From Spirogloea muscicola (taxonomy: Eukaryota > Streptophyta > Zygnematophyceae > Spirogloeales > Spirogloeaceae): 49,184 nucleotides of DNA. The stretch lies in the NCBI GenBank assembly GCA_009602725.1, contig WELB01000235.1, forward strand, positions 9,856-59,039. Reading direction: 5' to 3'. Shown here in pieces: positions 41,775 to 49,184 of this stretch. The notes under the pieces are model-generated. The model searched no databases, was not told the origin of the DNA, and saw nothing but the letters and a program-made list of their open reading frames with translations. Each line of letters starts with the position of its first letter. The first letter of the stretch is position 1. The position numbers were made by a program, and so were the translations under genes.

Positions 41775-43927
41775 TCAAGTCCAAGGCAAGGTGCCAGTCC
41801 TGGGGTCTGTGAAAGTATCAAGTACATACTCTCTAAGGGAGGTGTCATTCACCTCGCAGAATCTGTGCGGCCAATCCTCAGGCTCTACTGCCTCAGTACC
41901 GAGGTCTGCCACCCTATCTCTGTTAGTTCCTACCTTGACCTTCTCAGTCCAATCTTTGACAAATGTGGCAACTCTTCTGTGATACTTGCTCCTAAAGTCT
42001 TCCCATACAGGGAACTTGTAGTGATTGATACAAGCTACATCAGGCGTGGGCCACAGGTAAGACTCGTACCCTTGCTGCAAATCAAAGTGATGGACCCTGG
42101 TGCACCTCGTTGGGTCCAATGCATCCAGCCTCACTATGGATTTGTGCCTTTCCGGCTTGTCAAGTCGACAGACATAATTAACGCTCTGGCCACTCCTGGG
42201 CAGAGTACTTAAGCCAGAAGGCCCAAAATTGTGGCACATGAGCATCACAGCGCCGAGCTGTTGGCCAGCCTTCAGCTCCTTCGCACTTTGACCCAACAGA
42301 GCACTCAAGGTGGTGGCATAGCCATCTGGCAGGGGCCCAGCGAGCAGCTCCTTCGGGTAGATGAATTCGTCAATGTCAATGAAGGCCATCCACTCACACT
42401 CAGCCTCAGCTCTGATTGCACAATGAGCGAAGCCAGCCTCCTGCGTCTTCTGCCACGGCCATGGATGCCGTGAGACATTGTATAGGTGGAGAGAGTCGAC
42501 CTCCTCCTGCAGGTTGTCGTCGCTGTTGTTGTCGTACAACAGCACCCTCTCAATCCCCAAGAAAGCGTGGTAGATCACCCACTCCTTCAAGAGCTTTGCT
42601 CCATTCCAGAGCATGGTGCAGGCGCAGATCTTGTGCTTCTTTTCTCCATTCAGTTGGCGGTTGTCTGCAATCAAGGTATCGCTAATAGCGCTCTGCCAAA
42701 GTGGCAGCGAATACCTGACAATGGATCGCAACAACTTCTTGTTCACCTCCACTGAGATGGACTTCTTGTACAAGTACTCCCTGGCTTGCATAGGAGGCAA
42801 TGAGCACCTCACATTCTCCATGCAAGCACCCACCACCTCCGTCCTGATCGTGTTGGCAAAGATGCACTTGAGCTTCTCTAGGCTTGGCTTCTTGTCCTTC
42901 ACATTCGTGAGTCCCTTGACGAACAAGAGCACCTCCTCCTTCAGTATCACAATCTCATAGACGATCTTTCTCCAGTTCGGCACCTTTGGTAGCTTTGTAA
43001 CTGATCGCAACCGTTTGTCACCAACCTCGATAGTGACCACTTTCTTCACAAGAGTCTCCAAGGTATCTGCATGGCAGAAAGATCAACAATCAGAAGCCCC
43101 TCTCCTGTAAGACTCCTCATAATTAGCTAGGACCATGTCAATAGAATTGCAGCTGAACATGACCGGAGGAATGTATTGAAAGGAGAATGCCACCAAGTAT
43201 CAAAACTAGCAAGGGTCCTACATTATCAGAAGTAGCAAGAGTCCCCTTCAATCAGGTGCAATAACCATCTTCTACTTGCAAAACGTGTGCCCTTGATAAG
43301 TTGATCAGAGCAACATAGGAGGCTTATTGGCAGCAGACCTTGTGGTGGTAGAGCACAACGTGTGCTCCAGTCATCCTCAATCTCGTAGACCTCAGAATAT
43401 ACCCTTCCGTCAAACACACACTTGACGTCCTGTATGCTCGGCACCAGGCTCCTGTTGTCTGCCCTCACTTTGAGAATGAGCTGGTCATTGAAGTAGACAG
43501 TGTCTCGGACCACAGGGTCACGAATGTGGGTACTTTTTGCAATTGGCTCATCTGATTCCGTCACTGCTCGCTTTTGCACGACCAACCCTGTAAGAAACAA
43601 CCACGTGGTCTGCAATCAGATTAACTCAGCTCTAGATGGGAGAAAAGTCAACATGACCTTGCTGCGACCAGACTGCCTAGGCAGAATGCGACCAACATAA
43701 TTAACCATACTAGTCAATTGCCCGGTCAAAATGCACATGCTCGCTGAGAGGAATCAAATAAGACTACTGTTTGCGAGAGGAAGGGCATGGCAGTCGTTCC
43801 AACCTCCAAAGAAATCAGCATTGAGGCTGACAAAGATGGACGCCAAGAAGAGGAGGATGAGGAGCAGGCGCCACTCGCTCCTAAGAGGGGACCGCAGTAA
43901 GGGGCCCATGCCCTCCAACGTCACCAT
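41775..43927 (-). CDS. Glycosyltransferase family 92 (DUF23) protein, type II membrane
   Basis: Predicted Golgi glycosyltransferase, probably a galactosyltransferase by family analogy. Exons 43804-43927, 43339-43587 and 41775-43066 join in phase to 554 residues. The N-terminus has a short cytosolic part, then a signal anchor (LLLILLFLASIFVSLNA). Two related stem modules follow: one ends DVKCVFDGRVYSEVYE...RCALPP, the other LEKLKCIFANTIRTEVVGA...RCSLPP. The GT92 domain starts at KHKICACTMLWNGAKLLKEW and contains HAFLGIERVLLYDNNSDD, WPWQKTQEAGFAHC, the metal-binding DxD in MAFIDIDEFIYP, MCHNFGPSG, and a His-rich part (RVHHFDL, CINHYKFPVWEDF). The donor of intron 1 (GTTGGA) is weak, so the exon 1 junction is the least certain point. 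It is divergently arranged with the rhodanese-like gene. Confidence 0.9.
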
Positions 43928-44558
43928 CAGACAAGCTTTTGATCGCTTGGTATCTCATCTGGAAGAGGCATCCTTCCAGGCGCCACATGCTCTGGCGTTT
44001 TTGGCGGAACGGAGTTCCGCATGAAGCTGACCTTCCTCTGCTCTCATTATCAAACCAGCCAGTCTCCGAGGCAGCAGGTGAGCTTTCAAGGCGCGACGAC
44101 TCCCAGGGGCAGCGTAGCAACCCCGCCTGATCAGGCAAACGTCAGCACCGGCAAAGCCAGGAGCCGCTGCACGCTTACGCAGCGACAGGCCGCGGAGTCC
44201 TGCCGTCTGCGCAGACGCGCCGTTGCAGCTTGCGGCGGCGAGCGGCGGCGCTGCCGGGCCGACGGGCGCGGCGCGGCGCGGGCGCGGCGGCGGGAGCGGG
44301 AGGTGCCTCCGCCGCGTGTGGGGATACGAAGGAATGCGCGCGGGTTTGCGGCCTGCTCGGTTCGAAGTCCCGGGCTGGTTGGCGCGGGCCAGCGGGCCGC
44401 TGCTTGCTCAGATCTGACACTGCACTGGATTGTTACCCCCCCCGACGGCGCTGCCTGGGGCTGTCGCCTTCAGCCGAAGGCCNGCGGCAGCGGCGGTGGC
44501 GGCGGCGGCGAAGCGGCGGAGCGGCGGCGGCGCCGACGGCGCGATACCAGGGCTTTGA
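43928..44558. promoter_or_regulatory. Divergent intergenic region with GC island and one N
   Basis: Lies between the GT92 start (minus) and the rhodanese-like start (plus). A strong GC-triplet island (44170-44558) contains a single undetermined base at 44483. Long frames here run in several phases and none is supported. Confidence 0.4.
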
Positions 44559-46154
44559 ATGGCGGCCGCGGGGTGTTGCTACTGTGCCGTCTCTGTCGGA
44601 CTGAGCGGGCCGTGCAAGCCACAGCCGCAGGACTGCCTGCCGCCTTCATGGCGGGCCTGGACGGGCGTCGCCCGCTTGGGGTCGTTAAGCCCGGTCCCGT
44701 CGCGGACAAGCGGGCGACGCAGGCGGCTGCTGGCTCTGAGATGGGCTGTGCAGCCAGAGGGGCGACCAGCAGGTAGCCCTGGCGCCAGCCAGGAGATCTT
44801 TGTGTCCGTGGACGACGTCCTGCAGCTGGTATGGGGACGACGTCTTGCCGCCATTTTGGATGACCAAGATATGTCAGAACCAGGCTGAATGCTGGGACGA
44901 GGAACCATGACTTTGCAGCTTCGTGGACAGGCACAGGATGAAGGTGAGGGGTACGTCTTCGAGGACGATGGCAAGGACGACGAGTCACTCTCAGAAGACC
45001 CCTTCATAAGTCTTGGAGGAGCAGCCACTCAGTTGCCAGGTAAGCTCAATTCATGTACTTATTGTCCTTGAGGTACTGTCTTTGCCAAGTGATGTCTCCA
45101 CGATGGTCATCATCACTGCCTATTTATCCAGTCCAGTGGAGCTCTTGTGTAGTCTTCCTTCAAGTCAGATGAAGCTTCTCCTCTTCAGTTAAGCCTAAGC
45201 CTTCATCTCTGTTGTAAGTCGAAGAAAAGCCCACTGCACTGAACGGCAGGCTATGGCTGCAGAAACAAGTATAGCTGTGGACATCAGATGCCTGTTATGA
45301 GCTCACAGTAACCTCGTTCTTGAAGCTCTAGGTGCTCATTTGCCACTGAACGAGGATGTTGGGCGTGTTCTGTTGGCCTATGAGCAAGCACCTTGTGAGC
45401 AACTATTAGGTTGCATTTGCTCAGCAGCCTGAGCACTCTCTAAGTAGGGTAGAGGTAGCATTAGAGGCCTCCTTTATTACCAGTTTCTGCACAAACAATC
45501 CAAGTAGATGGGTGTGATACATGGACAGTCAAATCCTTGTCCAGCATACCCTTGTCTGAATAGATTGACCACGATCTTATATGTACAAAATCTCGTGCTT
45601 TTGTAGCCATTCAGCAGATGGATTTCAGGCACTTACGTGATGAAATGTACAACAGTGACTCTCTGCTCCTTGATGTGCGGACAGAGGACGAGCATTGTCA
45701 AGGCCAGGTCAGCCCATCTTCATTGCCTAATCCCTTAGTGAGCCTGTATTTAGCAAGTCCGTTCTCTGCAAGAGAAGGCAGCTGCATAAGGTAGACAGCC
45801 CATGTACTGCCTGTGTATGTCAGTCATTGCTAAGTTACACTACACTGAAGATTATAGTAATTTGGTATCTCTTGATAATGGTGAGCACAGTGATAATGGT
45901 GAGCACAGTGACCACAATGTTTGTCCTGACTTGGCCGATCAGGCATGAGGAGGGCCCGACATGGCCCACTCGACTAGATGCATGAAGGCCGCTTGAAGCT
46001 GGATATGTGCAGAGTTGCTACAAACAGCCAAATCAGGTTAGAAGCGTGAGGCCCTTACTTGCCTGACTTCCTGGCTGAAGAGAGGGGCTTGCTTGCAGCA
46101 GACGGCTGCAAGGTAGAGAATGTGAGCATCCAAGTTTTAAGGTGGTTTGAGTAA
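44559..46154 (+). CDS. Probable rhodanese-domain protein, possibly plastid-targeted (model incomplete)
   Basis: Supported pieces: exon 1, 44559 to about 44831, starts MAAAGCCYCAVSVGL, is Ser/Arg/Ala-rich like a transit peptide, and ends FVSVDDVLQL; exon 2, about 44920-45041, is acidic (DEGEGYVFEDDGKDDESLSE); exon 3, about 45606-45708, gives FRHLRDEMYNSDSLLLDVRT then EDEHCQGQ, a good match to the start of a rhodanese domain (LLLDVRTxxE). A terminal exon ending at 46154 could encode AADGCKVENVSIQVLRWFE-stop, resembling the domain's last strand and helix. The central exon with the catalytic Cys loop was not found between 45709 and 46100, so the gene may be degenerate, or a short exon was missed. 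The exon 1 frame is the one that splices in phase; others are open. Confidence 0.5.
45873..45908. repeat. 18-bp perfect tandem duplication
   Basis: TGATAATGGTGAGCACAG occurs twice in direct succession within the presumed intron of the rhodanese-like gene. Confidence 0.95.
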
Positions 46155-46706
46155 GAGCTAACTCCGTACATTCATACTGGCAGTGCACATGCCAAAGAGT
46201 ATTACCCAATGATCCAGTTAATGAAGCCAACGGGCTGTTACTCTGACTGCTGTTGATGGGCAAATGCTAGAGCAATGCAGGAGATTTTCACCAACTGTGA
46301 AACATCAAGAAAGCCATCCTGGCGAATGTAGTGCATGGACTCGAGCAGGCACTCCAGAACAATGAATGACAATAACCACTACCTTGTGACGCTCTTGTAA
46401 GTCAGCAAGAACTACATGACAAACTCCGCAAGCTGAGGTCATGTGCGAGTGCTTAAGTAAGAGTCAAGTGCTGTAGCCAGTATAAATTGCCTTCTGTCAT
46501 GGCCTTAGAGAGGCAAAGAGTGGCGACCCGGTGGCTTGTCTGTAGCATTTCCAAAATTGCACCAGGGCCCCAGTAGAAGCCCGTTGCATGATTGGTTGTC
46601 AAGCTTATGACCTGTAAGACCATCAATGATAATACTTCCCCCGGCATGTCAGTGGACTACACGAAAATTTTATTCTGTCACTATTATACAGTATATTATT
46701 TGCTTT
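46155..46706. other. Convergent intergenic region
   Basis: Between the 3' ends of the rhodanese-like gene (plus) and the lipase gene (minus). No gene, repeat or RNA is seen. Confidence 0.4.
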
Positions 46707-48755
46707 CTATCCAGGGGCTATTACAAAGGGTTTGGTGTGAGCTTCGAGCCATGTGAATATATCATTGAAGGCTATCTCGACACAGTCGTCTGGCTCTCCA
46801 GCCAGAATCTGGTGCCAGCATTTGGGGTAGAGCTTCAATGTCTTGTCTTCACTCACTGCTGTCTCAAACATCTCCTTGCTTACAGCCGGATCTGCAATCG
46901 CTCAAAAAAATCCACATCACAAGATGCTCCAGCACGAGAATTCGTAAGAAAGTGAGCTGCTATTATGCACAAAAAAGCATCACTTGTGTTCCAAGTTTGG
47001 GTGTTCTTCACCAGAACCCACCAGTCACTGTGTCGTCCTCTCCGTGAAGAATAAGGAAGGGCGTCTGCACTTCCGACAGCTTGCTGAGATGAGCAACAGG
47101 AGTAACTTGTCATTGCATAGCCAACAGAAGCCTTCATTATCTGCATGAGCCATTGCCCAAGTCGGGGGAACAAGAATGACAAAAGACGAAGTGCACCCAG
47201 TGAGCATCAGCATGAGCCGGACATCTGCGATGCAGCTCCCATCCGTGGCTTTCAGCAGGTCGTATTGTGCCAAGAAGACCTCAAAGTCAACCTGCTGATG
47301 TCGGCTGTGACTCTGAGAAGCTCCAGGGACGTCCCTAGCCGGGGCTTCAGCAGGTATCGGTTGGGGTTGTCGTATGCCAGCTTCCGTTTACTGAGGTCTC
47401 GGAATGATTGACTGCACAGAAGATTGGCAGCTTGCACAATTTAGATGATGCAGGAACAACAGCCTCCAACCTAGATATCAGAAGCAATTCAATGATTTCC
47501 ACCTCAAAATACGAGGAAACTGAAGCAAGCTAACAAGCTAATTTTGACCCAGCAACACAATAAGTTGGAGCAATGCGCTGAGTTGCTCACTGGCAATGGC
47601 AAAATGCTCTGGACTTCAGGAACTAAAAGAACTTACGCCAGGATGTCTTTGGAGGGCACAATCGCAGCCTTGGGAGCGACCAGGGCGACAGCCTGCAGGA
47701 TCTGGAAGAGCAGCCAGTTTGGCTTCATGCTGTCTGAGATTCGCAGCATTGGCGAGCAGAAGATGGCGCCGTGCCACCTGTCGGGCTCGCGGCGCAGGAT
47801 GAGGAGCTCCACCGCACCTCCCAGAGACTCGCCGTACAGGAAACGGCGCAGCGAGGCGTACTCGGGCCGCTCCTGCACAGACTTGAAGTGCGCCTCGCAG
47901 TCGTCGACGATGGTGTCAACGTGCTCAACATGGCATCGCAGGCCTTCTGATCGGCCATGACCCTCATAGTCGATGCCAAACACGCCGTAACCTTGGGAAG
48001 CAAAACGCACGCATGTCCCCTGCATCACAGACGGCCAGCTACATGTACCTTAGTGTTCAGCGTTTTCAATCACATGTAGTCCGAGAAGCTGGCCATTGTG
48101 ACAAGGAAAGTGGTGAAAAGGACATGCAATCTGGAGATCCTCTAAGCTGTGAGTGTGCCAGCCGGCCATCGAACCTGGAAGATCCAGCTTGTGTCGTTGC
48201 CGTAGCCATGGCAGGCAAAGATGAGCGCCTGTGGGGTGCCACTCTCTGGCACTCACAGGCCGCAGGCGCAAGAAAATTCACCATGATGAGCTCGCAAACG
48301 AGGGAGTCATTATGTGCTGCAGGCAGGACAATGCTGTTTTGCTGGCCTTCTGGCATTGACCGGCGCACAAGTAGAGGTGCTGTTTTGGCTGCTGGAGGCA
48401 GCCTGGCCACAAGCATGCAAGCTTGACGAGACCAGCTGAGCAATGCCAGCACCCTTGCACCAATCCCAATCTGCCCGTGAACTACCGACCAGAATGATCA
48501 AGTGCAGCAGAGAAGCGTCGGTCTAGGGTCAGTGCCATGTTGGGCTCCCACGTTTTTACCTGGGAGCCAGTGCTGCGTGAAGAGCTTCATGCCGCGGCTG
48601 TTGGTGATATACGCCTTGGCGTTCTTGACGCCGCAGCGGCGGTAGTACTCGTCCTCGGGCACGCCGAAGGGCGTCTTGGAGCTGCCACGACCAGCATCGC
48701 CCGCCGAGCCCGACAGGATGGCCTCTCCGGCGGGCTTGTCGGCCGGGAGGGCCAT
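46707..48755 (-). CDS. Monoacylglycerol lipase-like alpha/beta hydrolase
   Basis: Serine hydrolase of the monoacylglycerol lipase / caffeoylshikimate esterase group, likely hydrolysing monoacylglycerols or lysolipids. Six exons join in phase: 48560-48755, 48175-48245, 47637-48019, 47292-47411, 47022-47083 and 46707-46891, giving 338 residues. Motifs in order: YITNSRGMKLFTQHWLP, the oxyanion-hole segment ALIFACHGYGNDTSW, GYGVFGIDYEGHGRSEGL, nucleophile elbow YGESLGGAVELL (Ser), the lid region, LAYDNPNRYLLKPRLGTSLE, the Asp of the triad in LILHGEDDTVTD, and the His in KLYPKCWHQILAGEPDD. The start is the first in-frame ATG (48755). A longer in-frame stretch upstream starts only at GTG. No signal peptide or membrane segment is seen. 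Whether the substrate is a monoacylglycerol or a phenylpropanoid ester cannot be decided. Confidence 0.95.
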
Positions 48756-48914
48756 GCTGGGCGCCACAGCGGCGACTGGGCCGCTCTGATGCACGACGCC
48801 GATGGCTGGGGGGTTGATGAGGGACTGTCAGTCGGGACGGGGAGGGAGGAAGAGCGGGGAAGCCATGAGGGCGATCAGCGGGGAGGGCGGCGTCGGAGCA
48901 GGGGCGAGTGGGAG
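48756..48914. promoter_or_regulatory. 5' flank of the lipase gene
   Basis: GC-rich leader/promoter region squeezed between the start codon and a retrotransposon 3' end at about 48915. Confidence 0.35.
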
Positions 48915-49184
48915 AGAAAGCGCGGCCAGATTGACTGGTGGCTGGGAAAGGCCAGTCCAAAAGAATTGACAAGGTCTCTGAGGGAGCTTGAGAGGGAGAG
49001 GGGAGGAAAATGCGTGTATATTAAGAGATGGGGAGGCCATGTGTGGCCAAGTACAAAGGCAAGCACATTGGACAAATGTACGTCACCTGCTGCTAAGCTG
49101 ACCCGCTCAGTAACCACGAGTCAGCACATAGAGGTCGCTAGCTGACGCTCGAATACCGGACGGCAATTGACTAGCTCTTGTGCC
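48915..49184 (-). mobile_element. Family 1 LINE 3' end, running off the window
   Basis: The minus strand has the terminal codons SDLYVLTRGY-stop (stop near 49108), the 3' UTR and, 120-180 bases after the stop, the stem-loop (48937-48956, GGCTGGGAAAGGCCAGTCC on the plus strand). From 49001 to the window end it is almost identical to 12131-12320; the differences noticed are a C/T change in GACCCG/GACCTG and a 6-base AGAGGT duplication in the 12.2-kb copy. The 5' extent lies outside the window. Confidence 0.85.

Noticed and set aside
44021-44776. 251-codon plus-strand frame across the GC island
   Set aside because: It contains an N, has an Arg-rich shadow composition, and does not splice in phase to the rhodanese exons.
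48537-49145. 202-codon plus-strand frame
   Set aside because: It is the antisense of lipase exon 1 joined to a LINE 3' UTR, open because of GC content.
1-49184. tRNA, rRNA or riboswitch genes
   Set aside because: Scanning by eye for tRNA B-box-like and rRNA-like sequence gave nothing convincing. A covariance-model search would be decisive.

Overview
The window is nuclear DNA from an intron-rich eukaryote, most likely a green alga. I cannot name the genus. The evidence is a plant-type set of proteins: a CYP23-type cyclophilin with the plant C-terminal tail, a beta-class p24 protein, a plant-type sphingomyelin-synthase-like protein and a Root_cap-domain protein. The genes also share a shape: very GC-rich, triplet-rich first exons followed by AT-richer introns. 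Exon boundaries below were read by eye from splice sites, reading phase and family conservation. Most models close exactly in phase, but none has been checked against transcripts.

Layout: 1-1967 (+) 3' part of a sphingomyelin-synthase/PAP2-like membrane enzyme; 2540-3130 (-) GC-rich hypothetical; 4700-6795 (-) ER-type cyclophilin CYP23; 9039-10480 (-) nucleoside diphosphate kinase; 10.7-15.0 kb retrotransposon-rich block with one long RLE-type LINE copy; 16207-18614 (-) SWT1-like PIN endoribonuclease, head-to-head with 18819-20470 (+) p24 cargo receptor across an assembly gap; 21.1-22.35 kb block of LINE remnants; 23287-25052 (+) secreted Root_cap/vWD-like protein; 26970-32955 (+) dihydroxyacetone kinase in 20 exons; 34053-34487 (-) hypothetical; 34.7-36.1 kb repeats; 36651-38533 (-) eIF3g; 38.9-41.4 kb repeats; 41775-43927 (-) GT92 glycosyltransferase; 44559-46154 (+) probable rhodanese-domain protein, incompletely modelled; 46707-48755 (-) monoacylglycerol-lipase-like hydrolase; 48.9 kb to the end, another LINE 3' end.

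The genes are unrelated housekeeping or secretory functions (translation initiation, nucleotide balance, triose phosphorylation, ER-Golgi traffic, lipid metabolism) and do not form a pathway.

The most interesting part lies between the genes. More than 25 copies of a roughly 65-75 bp stem-loop module (core GGCTG...CAGCC) occur in both orientations, and I found none in any modelled intron. The same module sits downstream of the stop codon in two divergent LINE families, both ending in a conserved SDLxLLTRGY-stop. One module copy interrupts a LINE reading frame at 11558-11622, is bounded by a 9-bp direct repeat, and has an uninterrupted related site in the long LINE copy. This fits a tiny mobile unit that is either a LINE tail truncated to its last bases or a separate hairpin element parasitising the LINE.
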